Counted from the stretch's first letter, positions 7,396-16,189 are shown. The stretch is DNA of 64,000 bases from Alcanivorax sediminis (GCF_009601165.1 NZ_WIRE01000002.1:273623-337622), one strand, 5' to 3'. Notes: a model not told the origin generated them from the sequence alone. Numbers and translations are program-made.

Positions 7396-7926
7396 GTGAA
7401 CGAAGAGGAATTTTGGAAGCTGGTTGAGTCTTCAGGTTCTCCAGATAAATGTTCTCCAGATGAGCAGTGCGAACGAATAACCGAACAGCTTTCGGGAAAG
7501 TCAAAGGAAGAACTGGTGTCCTTTGCCAACATACACAGAGAGATGCTGTCTAAGGCCTATACTTGGCCGATGCTTAAAGCTAGCTTTATCATACTCAGCT
7601 ATATATCAGATGACGCATTTGAAGATTTTCGAAACTGGGTAATTCTCAACGGAAAGCAACGGTTTTACGAAACCCTTGAAAGCCCTGACAAAATTGCAAG
7701 TTATATACAGGTTCAAGATCCAGTTGAAGAAGTAACAGGCGAGGCTTTGTTGTATGTGTGCGATGAAGCATGGGATGGAGACATTGAGGATTTAGAAGAA
7801 GAATATGTCTATCCAAAAGACCCGTTGATCGAAGAAGATTGGCCTTCGGAAAACGAGCTAAAACAAGAATTCCCGGAGCTATATGATCAATTCTGGGATG
7901 AAGAGAATGTCAGGACACTAAATTAA
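7396..7926 (+). CDS. Cassette 5: DUF4240-like protein
   Basis: A 176-aa acidic soluble protein. The start MNEEEFWKLVESS and the middle blocks FEDFRNWVILNGKQ and EEVTGEALLYVCDEAW fit the DUF4240 family, whose function is unknown. It begins with GTG at 7396, supported by GAGGGA seven bases upstream, so this cassette carries its own ribosome binding site. The C-terminal end is strongly acidic. DUF4240 proteins often occur in toxin-immunity and accessory regions, which suits the cassette context. Confidence 0.75.
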   Translation: MNEEEFWKLVESSGSPDKCSPDEQCERITEQLSGKSKEELVSFANIHREMLSKAYTWPMLKASFIILSYISDDAFEDFRNWVILNGKQRFYETLESPDKIASYIQVQDPVEEVTGEALLYVCDEAWDGDIEDLEEEYVYPKDPLIEEDWPSENELKQEFPELYDQFWDEENVRTLN

Positions 7927-7927
7927 G

Positions 7928-8022
7928 AGTTAACAAGCGGCTCCACCGGACAAATTCTAGTGTCACCTTTTTTGTTCCAAAAAAGTCGCCAATAAAATTC
8001 CTCGGTAAGCCGGGCGTTAGGT
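7928..8022 (+). repeat. attC site of cassette 5 (long form)
   Basis: Core sites AGTTAAC (7928-7934) and GTTAGGT (8016-8022), 95 bp in all. The CGGCT-CCACCG and CGGT-AAGCCG boxes pair, and the long interior forms an A/T-rich hairpin. Longer attC sites are normal in the family. Confidence 0.88.
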
Positions 8023-8026
8023 TTTT

Positions 8027-8452
8027 ATGAGATTAATCATCGCTTTCGTATTGTCTGCTCTGGCGCCGACGTTAGTGGTGGCGGTGCCATATTTGATAGA
8101 TCAGTTTCTGCGGTACGAATTAGATGAATACATAGCGATAAGAACGGGAAAGGTTTTTATCGTGGTCTTTGTATATTCGGCTTTGCATGCAGCCATGCTT
8201 GGTTTGCCCGGCTACATGATCTTGAAAGCCCTGGGAAGGCTAAATCGTTTATCGGTCTATGTAGGAAGCTTCATTGTTGGTGCGATACCAATGAGTGTGA
8301 TGTTTACGGTTGAGGCCTGGGGGCGAAATAAAGCAGATGAGGTGGTTCTTATGCTGCTTATCTTTGGGGGTATGGGGCTCATCGGTGGAATTGTATTCTG
8401 GGGAGCAAAACCTAACAAAAAGCAGCAGGGCGACCTTCGGCGGCTGTGCTAG
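8027..8452 (+). CDS. Cassette 6: four-helix membrane protein
   Basis: A 141-aa inner-membrane protein with about four hydrophobic helices (near residues 3-22, 44-66, 78-96 and 107-127). No family is recognised. The start codon is 4 nt past the core site with no ribosome binding site of its own. The reading frame runs into the attC, so the last residues (QQGDLRRLC) are encoded by the recombination site itself. Membrane location is clear; function is unknown. Confidence 0.65.
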   Translation: MRLIIAFVLSALAPTLVVAVPYLIDQFLRYELDEYIAIRTGKVFIVVFVYSALHAAMLGLPGYMILKALGRLNRLSVYVGSFIVGAIPMSVMFTVEAWGRNKADEVVLMLLIFGGMGLIGGIVFWGAKPNKKQQGDLRRLC

Positions 8453-8461
8453 GCGTTATAT
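8410..8461 (+). repeat. attC site of cassette 6
   Basis: Core sites ACCTAAC (8410-8416) and GTTATAT (8455-8461). The central GGCGACCTTCGGCGGCTG hairpin closely matches cassette 4. Confidence 0.9.
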
Positions 8462-8478
8462 CTTAGGGAATGGTGGTC

Positions 8479-8763
8479 ATGGGCAGGCAGGTAGAGTTTT
8501 CTGCATTTGAGGCTCTTTCCGTGCTGTGGTCAGGGTTTGAGCCATGGCAGAAGGTAGTGATCCCGGTGGTACTTGTAATGGCCGTTGGTATGGCTGCTTA
8601 CCGTGGGTTTGTAGAGCGAAAGGATCCTGAGGTAAAGGAGGCCAAACGGAGCGGGCCATTCGCCTATTTTGGCCTTGGCAATGATGACCTCAAGCTGTTC
8701 CTGGTTGGCGGTGGGTTATTTATATTAATGATTGTTGCTGCTCAATTTTTGGTGGCGATATAA
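8479..8763 (+). CDS. Cassette 7: small membrane protein
   Basis: A protein of about 94 aa with two hydrophobic helices (WQKVVIPVVLVMAVGMAAY and the C-terminal LKLFLVGGGLFILMIVAAQF) joined by a charged loop. Start choice is uncertain: ATG 8470, GTG 8473 and ATG 8479 are in frame, and the AGGG at 8465-8468 best serves 8473 or 8479. No family is recognised. The stop overlaps the start of a truncated attC. Confidence 0.6.
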   Translation: MGRQVEFSAFEALSVLWSGFEPWQKVVIPVVLVMAVGMAAYRGFVERKDPEVKEAKRSGPFAYFGLGNDDLKLFLVGGGLFILMIVAAQFLVAI

Positions 8764-8775
8764 CAAGCGATTGCG
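8758..8775 (+). repeat. Truncated attC at the right end of the array
   Basis: ATATAACAAGCG at 8758 is the expected first half of cassette 7's attC, matching its own 5' end GTTATAT. No second half (GCGTTRRRY) follows, so the site is broken and the array ends here. Confidence 0.65.
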
Positions 8776-8833
8776 CCCATCTTCTGACTCTGGCCACGAC
8801 TATAAGATTAGCAACACCACTGAGACCCAATTC

Positions 8834-9142
8834 ATGGAAGAAAAAGTCGCTGTTTTCGGATTTCTCCGTTTCCCGCCGGCATCCATCCCTGCTGTCCGCC
8901 CCTTTCTGGCGGAATTCGTTCGGGCCACCCGCGCCAACGATGGTTGTCTTGCCTATGATGTGGCTGAGGATCTGGCCGAGCCCGGGTTGATTCGCTTTTC
9001 CGAGCTGTGGCCGGATCATGCGTCACTGGATGCGCATCTGGTGGCGCCGCATATTGTGCCCTGGCGCGCGGCCGCAAAAGAGCTTGGGTTGCTGGAGCGG
9101 CAGTTTACCGCCTATGACATAGCGGGCGCTCGGCCGGTCTAG
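8834..9142 (+). CDS. Antibiotic biosynthesis monooxygenase (ABM) domain protein
   Basis: A 102-aa single-domain protein with the dimeric ferredoxin-like fold of the ABM/YgiN family: FLRFPP near the start, RANDGCLAYDV, RFSELWPDHASLDAHL, and a terminal strand. Members act as quinol or small-molecule monooxygenases or are of unknown function. The ATG at 8834 is chosen because the longer frame would read back into the broken attC. It lies 28 bp upstream of a GST gene, so both may share a transcript. Confidence 0.75.
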   Translation: MEEKVAVFGFLRFPPASIPAVRPFLAEFVRATRANDGCLAYDVAEDLAEPGLIRFSELWPDHASLDAHLVAPHIVPWRAAAKELGLLERQFTAYDIAGARPV

Positions 9143-9170
9143 TTCCCCGTTTTTTCGCAAAGGACATTGC

Positions 9171-9764
9171 ATGAGAATCTATGGTGATAGCCAATCCGGG
9201 AATTGCTACAAGGTGAAGCTGGTTTGCCACTTGCTGGAACGGGAGTATGAATGGGTAGAGGTGGATATCCTGGCTGGTGAGACTCGCTCCCCGGATTTTT
9301 TGTCCCGGAACGCCAACGGCAAGATCCCCCTGTTGGATCTCGGTGATGACGGTTACCTGGCTGAATCCAATGCCATCATTAACTACCTGGCCGCAGGGTC
9401 TGCGCTTTATCCCGCAGACGCACTGACCCAGGCCAGAATCCAGCAGTGGCAATTCTTTGAGCAGTACAGCCATGAGCCTTTTATTGCGGTAGCCCGCTTT
9501 ATCAACAAATATCTGGGACTGCCGCCGGGCCGTGCTGATGAGTATGCGGCCAAACAGGAAGGCGGGCATAAGGCCTTGCAAGTGATGGAGCGACAGCTGC
9601 ATGGCGCGGATTATCTAGTGGGAGACGTCATTACGACGGCGGACCTCGCTCTGTACGCTTATACCCACGTGGCGCACGAGGGGGGCTTTGACCTGACTAC
9701 TTACCCTGGCATCCAGGCCTGGTTGGGACGAGTGGCATCGCAACCGGGTTTCACTGAAATGTGA
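9171..9764 (+). CDS. Glutathione S-transferase family protein
   Basis: A 197-aa soluble enzyme. The N-terminal thioredoxin-like domain shows the usual features (GDSQSGNCYKVKL with the glutathione-contact region, then NGKIPLLDLGDDGYLAESNAI, holding the cis-proline and the ES pair). An all-helical C-terminal domain follows, including ADYLVGDVITTADLALYAY. It probably conjugates glutathione to electrophiles. Start supported by AAAGGA nine bases before the ATG. Substrate is unknown. Confidence 0.88.
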   Translation: MRIYGDSQSGNCYKVKLVCHLLEREYEWVEVDILAGETRSPDFLSRNANGKIPLLDLGDDGYLAESNAIINYLAAGSALYPADALTQARIQQWQFFEQYSHEPFIAVARFINKYLGLPPGRADEYAAKQEGGHKALQVMERQLHGADYLVGDVITTADLALYAYTHVAHEGGFDLTTYPGIQAWLGRVASQPGFTEM

Positions 9765-9844
9765 TCCCCTTGTGTGCCGAGCAGGGATCTGTTGATGATA
9801 CCTGTTTATCCTTGTTTGTAGCTCGCCAGCCAACAGGAGCCACC

Positions 9845-10246
9845 ATGCATACACTGATTGCGGCGCTCACCTACTTTTTTCTGGTTTTTGCGGTGGGCTT
9901 TGCCCTTGCCCTGATCCGCATACCCTTTCTGGTTCCCCGGCTGGGTGAGCGGTGGGCGGAGCTGCTGGAGTTGCCTTTCATGCTGCTGGCGAGTTTTCTC
10001 GCAGCCCGCTGGCTGGTGGAGCGTTTTGTGCTGGTGACAGCGGGGCAACGTGTCGGAGCAGGCTTTATCGCCTTGACGATAATGGTGCTGGCCGAGCTGA
10101 CCTTGACCGTGGCGATGGGCCAGCCGGTGGTGGATTACGTTGCGGGTCGTGACCCGGTATCCGGGCCGGCTTATCTGGTGTCGCTCTTGCTGTTCGCCTT
10201 GATGCCGCTTTTGGTGGGGCACCGTAGCGGCGCTCATCCACACTAA
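9845..10246 (+). CDS. Small integral membrane protein
   Basis: A 133-aa protein with four predicted membrane helices (about residues 3-22, 38-56, 68-90 and 106-124). No family is recognised with confidence. The ATG at 9845 follows an AGGAG, while the longer frame from 9761 overlaps the GST stop and adds a polar stretch, so it is not used. Probably in the inner membrane; function unknown. Confidence 0.65.
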   Translation: MHTLIAALTYFFLVFAVGFALALIRIPFLVPRLGERWAELLELPFMLLASFLAARWLVERFVLVTAGQRVGAGFIALTIMVLAELTLTVAMGQPVVDYVAGRDPVSGPAYLVSLLLFALMPLLVGHRSGAHPH

Positions 10247-10602
10247 AACCGTTCCTGACTCAACGACGGCAGAAAAACGGTGGTGCCTGGCTGCGCGACT
10301 GCAGACCCCATCCACCGGGGCGAACACGGCTGCTGATTGTCAGCAATCCCTCCGTCACTTGGCCCCAATAGTCCGTCCGATTCCATAACTGGCGATGAGT
10401 GCGGCCAGGGCCATACAGGCCGGCTGGAGTACTGCCGCGGTACGGATAAAGGGTTGTGCCGTCAAAGGCGTGGCGTGTAAGCCATTTCGTATAGTGTTCT
10501 ATTTGTGATTGCTTTCTCAGTTTATGGCTATGCCCTCTACTAGGGTGGCTTCATTGTGCACGGATCGCACATCAACACCTTTGAAGAGAGCGAGGGATCG
10601 CC
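10247..10602. other. Intergenic region upstream of the two-gene unit
   Basis: 356 bp with no gene. It holds a weak AACCGTT/AAACGGT inverted repeat just after the preceding stop and presumably the promoter of the following operon. No recognisable box could be assigned. Confidence 0.5.
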
Positions 10603-13600
10603 ATGGAAACGCTTTTTAATTTTATTCATATTCGTCCACCCGTGGAGCCCAGAGAGGACATCACTCCTATTTCGCTGGCCGCCGAAACCAGCTTTCAGGA
10701 GAAGCTGCGCGAGGCGGCTAACTCCGACGACCCACGGGAAAAGATCAAGGCACAAGCCCGAAAATTTGTTGCCAGCAAGGCCTTCATCGGGACTCGTGAG
10801 AATCTGCTTTTTGCCTCCCAGTTGCGTAGCGTGGGGGCCGCGTTTGATGCCTTGCAGGATGAGTCGTCGCTTGATCCCGATGATCTGGTTGCAGCGGTAC
10901 AGGAAGCGTTTGGCAAGTCTCCTGCGGAACTGGTCGCCATGGCACAGTTTCAGAAGGAACTGAGTGCGCTTCGGGATTCTATTCTTGCCATCAAGTTTCT
11001 TCCTGAGGAGCACCGCCGTCCTCTGCATCATATTGCCCAGGCGTTGCGCGACATGATGTTGTTCGAGGTGCTGGCAGAGGATGCGCATCAGGTTGATCTG
11101 CCGGAGCGACTTCGCACCTACCGCCAGCGTAGCCTGTTGATGCCCGAGGGGCTTTCGCTTGGCTCGATTCTGCGCTCGCCACGGAAAAAGAAAGACGCCG
11201 ATCCGGATGAAACCCGCAAGGCGTTTGACGAGGGCATGGCCCGTTTCAAGGGCATACTGGGCGCGATTGATGAACTGACACGGATTGATGGACAGAAACT
11301 GGTTCAGTCTCCGGTGAAGGCCAGCAAAGCACTGCAGCCCCCCAAGGCGCTTCAGCCACAAAGTATTCTCAAGGCCGCCTTTGACAAGGGGTACTCGCCA
11401 TATCTGTCGCCGCTGCAAAGCGCGATCGCCTCGTCGTCTTCCCGGGTCAGTCCGAACCTGAGTCGTGCCGTTGCGGGTACGGATAACGCAGAGATGCTTG
11501 CCCGAGTGGCTCAGATCGATTTCTCCACCCCGTTGGTGATGGCGGACAAGGCGCCAATGATGGCGCGCACAACCTTTGCGGGGCGAACAGCCTTTGAGCC
11601 GACCAAGCCGGAGAGTCGGTCTTTTCTGATGACCCCGGAGGCCGGACGAAAACTCAGCAAAAGCACTCAGGAAGCGCTCAAGGGGCGCAACCTGGACGTC
11701 ATGGCCCAGCCGGTGGATGAAGTGGTCAGCCAGTTGCGTGTGGAAGCGGCCGCGGTGGGGCAACAGCTGGAACAGCTGGCGGATCCTGGTGTGCACCGTA
11801 CCTTCAAGCGCATTGGCAACACCATGGTGCTGATTAACTCTCCGATTGCGACCCCCTGGGTCATGACCAGTATGGGCTACTCTCCCGGGATCTTGTTTCC
11901 GTTGCCCGAGCTGCTCCCACTGGACGTTCGGGTACCGCGTAGCCACGGTGATGTGAAGCCGGTGGGGGTGGCGGATCTGCTTGTGGTCAAGCAGTTCCTC
12001 AAGCGTTATGAAGCCAGGGATATTGCGCATATCGAGAATGTGCTGCAGGGGGAGGGGAAGGAGCGTACCCACCGCCGTCGCAACCAAACCGAAGAGCTGA
12101 CATTCCGTGAAGTGGAAACCACGACCAGCGAAGAGCGCGAGCTGGAATCCACGGACCGTTTTGAAATGGCCCGGGAAAGTAGTGAAACAATCCAGGAGGA
12201 TGCCAAGCTCAAAGCCGGGATGAGCATCACGGCCAAGTACGGCCCAGCAGTGGAGTTTTCTGCCAGTGTGGAAGGCTCTTACTCTCGTTCCAAAACGGAA
12301 GTGACCAAATCGGCATCCACTTTTTCCAAGGAAGTCACGCAGCGTAGTTCAAAGAAAATTGCCGAACGGGTGCTTGAGCGCGAGTCGCGCAAGATCACCA
12401 CGGAAGTGGAAGAAACCAATAAGCATACACTCGACAACACGGGTGGCGATGGGCATGTCCGGGGCATCTACCAGTGGATAGAGAAGGTATATGAAGCGCA
12501 GATGTTCAACTATGGCCTGCGTACCATGTTTGATTTCATGGTGCCGGAGCCGGGCGCATTCTTGCTTGAGGCCCTGCGTCGTGCTCATGTCAGTGCGACG
12601 GAGCTGGTCAAGCCCATGCCTTTCAACATCCGGCCGGATCAGCTCACGGAGTTCAACTATCACTCCTGGGTGGCCGCCTACCATGCCACCGACGTGACGC
12701 CCCCGCCGGAGCCGTATATCACCAAGTCGCATGACTACAATGCTGGTGGCGGCGACGACAAGACTGACTACAACCATTCCAGCCAGATTCAGATTGATGA
12801 AGGCTACCGTGCCATTTACGCCACGGTAGGCGTGGTGGGCAATACCTGGTCTGAGAATGCCGATGTGGATGTTGTGGTAGGGCAGCGTGGCAACCGTATT
12901 TCCAATGCGGGTATTCGGGTTTGGCACACCTCTCTGGATAACGAGGTGCTGGCGATCCCTATCGCCATCAACAGTTTTGATCACTCTGATCTGGCGATTG
13001 CGATTGAGGTGAAATGCCAGCGTACCGACCGGGCCATGGCCAAGTGGCGCCATGAAACCCATGCAAAACTCACCACCGCCTACCTGGCTCGACTTGCCGA
13101 ATATGAAGAGAAGCTGGCAGCGCTGAAAGCTGAAGCGGGCATTGTGATTGAAGGTAAAAGCCCGGCGTTGAATCAGGAAATCATGGTGGATGAACTGAAG
13201 AAAGCCTGCATCAGCATCATGACAGAACAGCACTACGAGCTTTTCAATGCGATTGAGGCGGGCAGCAATGGCATGCCCCAGGTCAATTTGTGGGAGAACG
13301 AAGCGGAAGGCCCGTATGTACGCTTTTTCGAGCAGGCATTTGAATGGGAGCAGATGACCTGGCTGACCTACCCCTACTTCTGGGGTCGTAAATCCCAGTG
13401 GAGTGATCGCATTGCCATGGAAGATGCGGACCCGCTGTTCAATCAGTTCATGAAGGCGGGCTATTGCCGGGTGGTGGTGCCGTTGCGTCCTGGCTTCGAA
13501 GGAGCGGTGGACCATTTCATGAACTTTGGTGAGCCCTGGATGGGTGGGCCCCTGCCAGCGGTGACCAGTGATCTTTATCTGCCCATTGCCGAGGAGATTG

Positions 13601-13752
13601 CCGAGCGTTTGGGACGCCCCGGGGAAGAGATTCCGGAAGGCGAGCCCTGGGAGGTGCGGTTTCCCACAAGCCTGGTGCGTCTGCGTGATGATGGCAGCTT
13701 GCCAGCCTGGGAAAAGGATGAGGAAGGAAACTGGCTACCGGTTGACGGCTAA
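10603..13752 (+). CDS. Uncharacterised 1049-aa protein, partner of a phospholipase
   Basis: A very large soluble protein with no recognised domain. Residues 1-480 are mostly helical. Residues about 515-600 are rich in Ser, Thr, Glu and Lys with alternating polar and hydrophobic residues (ITAKYGPAVEFSASVEGSYS), a pattern that resembles the membrane-inserting strands of aerolysin-type toxins, though that is only a guess. A conserved-looking core follows: DNTGGDGHVRGIYQW (about 611-626) and FDFMVPEPGAF (about 642-652). Residues about 811-845 form a coiled coil. There is no signal peptide or membrane helix. Start supported by GAGGG before the ATG. It ends 11 bp before the patatin gene, implying joint function. 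Confidence 0.85.
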   Translation: METLFNFIHIRPPVEPREDITPISLAAETSFQEKLREAANSDDPREKIKAQARKFVASKAFIGTRENLLFASQLRSVGAAFDALQDESSLDPDDLVAAVQEAFGKSPAELVAMAQFQKELSALRDSILAIKFLPEEHRRPLHHIAQALRDMMLFEVLAEDAHQVDLPERLRTYRQRSLLMPEGLSLGSILRSPRKKKDADPDETRKAFDEGMARFKGILGAIDELTRIDGQKLVQSPVKASKALQPPKALQPQSILKAAFDKGYSPYLSPLQSAIASSSSRVSPNLSRAVAGTDNAEMLARVAQIDFSTPLVMADKAPMMARTTFAGRTAFEPTKPESRSFLMTPEAGRKLSKSTQEALKGRNLDVMAQPVDEVVSQLRVEAAAVGQQLEQLADPGVHRTFKRIGNTMVLINSPIATPWVMTSMGYSPGILFPLPELLPLDVRVPRSHGDVKPVGVADLLVVKQFLKRYEARDIAHIENVLQGEGKERTHRRRNQTEELTFREVETTTSEERELESTDRFEMARESSETIQEDAKLKAGMSITAKYGPAVEFSASVEGSYSRSKTEVTKSASTFSKEVTQRSSKKIAERVLERESRKITTEVEETNKHTLDNTGGDGHVRGIYQWIEKVYEAQMFNYGLRTMFDFMVPEPGAFLLEALRRAHVSATELVKPMPFNIRPDQLTEFNYHSWVAAYHATDVTPPPEPYITKSHDYNAGGGDDKTDYNHSSQIQIDEGYRAIYATVGVVGNTWSENADVDVVVGQRGNRISNAGIRVWHTSLDNEVLAIPIAINSFDHSDLAIAIEVKCQRTDRAMAKWRHETHAKLTTAYLARLAEYEEKLAALKAEAGIVIEGKSPALNQEIMVDELKKACISIMTEQHYELFNAIEAGSNGMPQVNLWENEAEGPYVRFFEQAFEWEQMTWLTYPYFWGRKSQWSDRIAMEDADPLFNQFMKAGYCRVVVPLRPGFEGAVDHFMNFGEPWMGGPLPAVTSDLYLPIAEEIAERLGRPGEEIPEGEPWEVRFPTSLVRLRDDGSLPAWEKDEEGNWLPVDG

Positions 13753-13763
13753 CGGGGGCTGGC

Positions 13764-15017
13764 ATGCAGATTTCCAGACCACAGGATGTGGAGTACCTGG
13801 CGCTGGAAGGTGGCGGTGGCAAAGGGGTGACTTACCTCGGTGCCATCCGTGCGCTGGAGAGCATGGGGGTACTCCCCATCGACATCAACCGTCCGGGTCA
13901 GAACCAGATCAAGGGTATCAGTGGTGCTTCGGCAGGTGCTATTACGGCCCTGATGTTGGCGATGGGGCTCGATTCCAATGAGCTGCAACGCATCCTCAGC
14001 AATGCGTCCACATTTACAGGATTTTTTGACGGCCCGAATCCAGGGTTCTATCGCACCATCGACAGCCGAAATCAGCCACAGATGAAAACCGATGCGCCTG
14101 CAGGCGCATCGGTGGCGAGCTTTCTCACTGCCCGGCAGCAAAGCATTTCTGGGTGGTCGCAACTGGCGGGAATGTTTGGTGCCCTGGTGAGTAGCGGCGC
14201 TTTTGGCCCTACCAGCGATCCGATGGTGCGCCAGCTCGCTCAGCATCCTCAGGGATACCTCTATAATCTGGTGTTTGACCGCGGCCTGTTTCCAGGCTTT
14301 GCACCACGACGTTTCCTCAGTGGAGCGGTGGCGGGGTACCTGTCCCAGCGTATTCTTCAGAGCACGGGAGGGGTGATTGTCTCTGGAGCCGGTGCGTTAA
14401 ACTTCCGCCAGTTTTTCCAGCTCACCGGTGTAGATCTGGTCATTACCGGTGCCAATATCACCCGCCATCGTCCTGCGGTGTTCTCGAAACGTCACACGCC
14501 GGATTTTCCTGTGGCCGAGGCGGTGGGCATTTCCATGAACCTGCCGCTCATCTTCAAGCCGGTGAAGGTAGAGGCCAATGTTCCCACCGGGCAGTACAAC
14601 CAGAATGCGGATGACTATCACGGCCTGTGGGTAGACGGTGGCATCCTCAATAATTTTCCACTGCATGCGTTCGATCACCTGTCGCCACAGGTGTCTTCCC
14701 GGTACCCGGCGTTGCGGCCCCTGAACCCCAACATGCTCGGGTTGCGTCTTACGGAAGGGCCTCCCGGTCATGGAGGCACTTCATCGACTACGGGCACGTT
14801 CTCGGTATTGCTGGAGCATCTGGGCAATATCGTGAATACGGTGCTTTATCCGTCGGAACAGGGGCAGATTCGAACAACCGAAGAGGAAGACCAGAGTATC
14901 GATCTCTATACCTATGATCTGGAGACAACGAACTTTGCGCCATCACAGTCACAGAGCGCGACGCCGATCCGGGAGGCGGAACGGGCGGTGCAGCGATATT
15001 TCGGGCAAACCCCCTAA
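13764..15017 (+). CDS. Patatin-like phospholipase
   Basis: A 417-aa lipid acyl hydrolase. The oxyanion-hole motif GGGGKG is at residues 16-21, the nucleophile elbow GASAG around Ser56, and the catalytic aspartate in the DGG motif near residue 291; all dyad residues are present. No signal peptide, so it acts inside the cell unless exported by another system. Bacterial patatins include secreted cytotoxins (ExoU type), T6SS effectors and CBASS effectors (CapV). Here the partner is the unknown 1049-aa protein with an 11-bp gap, not a cyclase. It faces a convergent MFS gene at its 3' end. Confidence 0.9.
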   Translation: MQISRPQDVEYLALEGGGGKGVTYLGAIRALESMGVLPIDINRPGQNQIKGISGASAGAITALMLAMGLDSNELQRILSNASTFTGFFDGPNPGFYRTIDSRNQPQMKTDAPAGASVASFLTARQQSISGWSQLAGMFGALVSSGAFGPTSDPMVRQLAQHPQGYLYNLVFDRGLFPGFAPRRFLSGAVAGYLSQRILQSTGGVIVSGAGALNFRQFFQLTGVDLVITGANITRHRPAVFSKRHTPDFPVAEAVGISMNLPLIFKPVKVEANVPTGQYNQNADDYHGLWVDGGILNNFPLHAFDHLSPQVSSRYPALRPLNPNMLGLRLTEGPPGHGGTSSTTGTFSVLLEHLGNIVNTVLYPSEQGQIRTTEEEDQSIDLYTYDLETTNFAPSQSQSATPIREAERAVQRYFGQTP

Positions 15018-15031
15018 ATCCGTGAGTGGCG

Positions 15032-16189
15032 CTACTGGAACCGGACCTTTGCCAGAGGCAACAACAATAGTGCCGCGCCCACCAGCGCCGCCGCTGCGCC
15101 AAGCAAGCCCGGCGCAAAGCTGCCGCTGCTTTCCAGCATTCTTGCCGTGACCACCGGCCCCAGTATTTGCCCCACACCATAACAGGCGGTGAGCGCACCC
15201 AATGCCATGCTGGCGGCGTGGGGGGCCAGCTGGCGGCCGCAGTACATGCTCAGCGCGACCACAGCGGTGAAGGTGCCGCCTACCAGCAGGCCGCTGGCGA
15301 CCAGCCCGGTGAGGCCGGGTAGCCAGGCCGGGGCACTGACGCCCATGGCTTGCACCACCAGCGCCATCATCAACGCGTTGCGCTCGCCGGTACGGCTGGC
15401 CAGTTTGCCCCACAGCAGGTTGGCAGGGACGGCGGCCAGGCCAACGGCCAGCCAGGTATAGAAGGCGGCGTTGTCCAGGTTCGGTAGCTGTTGCTTGGCA
15501 ATCACGGGCAGGTAGGTGGTGCTGGTGATATAGCCGAAGCCGGCCAGGGAATAACTGGCAATGAGAAAGCCCATTGCCTTGCGGTTCACCGGGACGCGGG
15601 TATGGGCGTGTTCGCGAGCATGGGGCAGGGCGGGGATCACACGCAGGAAGGCCATCAGCAGCAGGGCCAGGCTGCCGCAGGCAAACCACATCAGCGGGTA
15701 GCTGCCCTGCAGGCGCTCGATCAACGCCACGGTGAGCGCGGCGATGCTGATGCCAAGGCCGATGCCGGCGTAATGGATATTGCCCAGCCGGGCGCGCAGG
15801 TGGTTGGGCAGTGCACCCAGCACCAAGGCGGAGCCGTTGACCATGATGATGGCGCTGGCGATGCCGGCCAGGAACCGGTTGATAGCCCAGGGAATAAAGG
15901 TGCTGCTCAATGCCATAAGCAGGCTGGTGATGACGCTGATCCACAGCGCGGACCAGAAAGCGGTGCGGGCGCGATGGGCGGGAACGGCCATGGCGAGCAT
16001 GGCGCCAAGCAGGTAGCCACCGTAGTTGATGGCAGCGAGATACCCACCGGTGACCGCAGTAAGGGGGGTATCGGCAATCATGTCCGGTAGGGCGGGGGTA
16101 AACAGGAAGCGCCCAATCCCCAGCGCGATGACCAGACTAAAGGCGCCAGCGAGGGCAATGCGAAGGGCGTCTTTGTCGTGTTGGGCCAT
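15032..16189 (-). CDS. YbfB/YjiJ-family MFS transporter
   Basis: A 385-aa major facilitator transporter with 12 predicted helices. The start LAGAFSLVIALGIGRFLFTPALPDM and the motif AINYGGYLLGA are typical of the YbfB/YjiJ family, whose substrates are largely unknown. The gene converges on the patatin gene (14 bp apart) and is divergent from the nitrate locus, whose long regulatory region starts right behind it. Start CAT at 16187 is the first good methionine. Confidence 0.85.
   Translation of the reverse strand: MAQHDKDALRIALAGAFSLVIALGIGRFLFTPALPDMIADTPLTAVTGGYLAAINYGGYLLGAMLAMAVPAHRARTAFWSALWISVITSLLMALSSTFIPWAINRFLAGIASAIIMVNGSALVLGALPNHLRARLGNIHYAGIGLGISIAALTVALIERLQGSYPLMWFACGSLALLLMAFLRVIPALPHAREHAHTRVPVNRKAMGFLIASYSLAGFGYITSTTYLPVIAKQQLPNLDNAAFYTWLAVGLAAVPANLLWGKLASRTGERNALMMALVVQAMGVSAPAWLPGLTGLVASGLLVGGTFTAVVALSMYCGRQLAPHAASMALGALTACYGVGQILGPVVTARMLESSGSFAPGLLGAAAALVGAALLLLPLAKVRFQ

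Larger units (their letters stand above)
5427..8764 (+). mobile_element. Integron cassette array without integrase (CALIN)
   Basis: Seven head-to-tail cassettes, all on the plus strand, each one gene followed by an attC site. For every cassette the first bases after the upstream core site (5'-TTRRRY-like) are the exact complement of the RYYYAAC-like core of its own attC: GTTAAGT/ACTTAAC, GTTAAAT/ATTTAAC, GTTAAGT/ACTTAAC, GTTACGT/ACGTAAC, GTTAACT/AGTTAAC, GTTAGGT/ACCTAAC and GTTATAT/ATATAAC. That is what excised circles require, so these are genuine cassettes rather than chance repeats. No IntI is encoded in the window. Confidence 0.92.

Noticed and set aside
10540-12087. 515-codon minus-strand frame
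   Set aside because: Antisense to the 1049-aa gene, with no domain and no start signal; a shadow of high-GC codon use.
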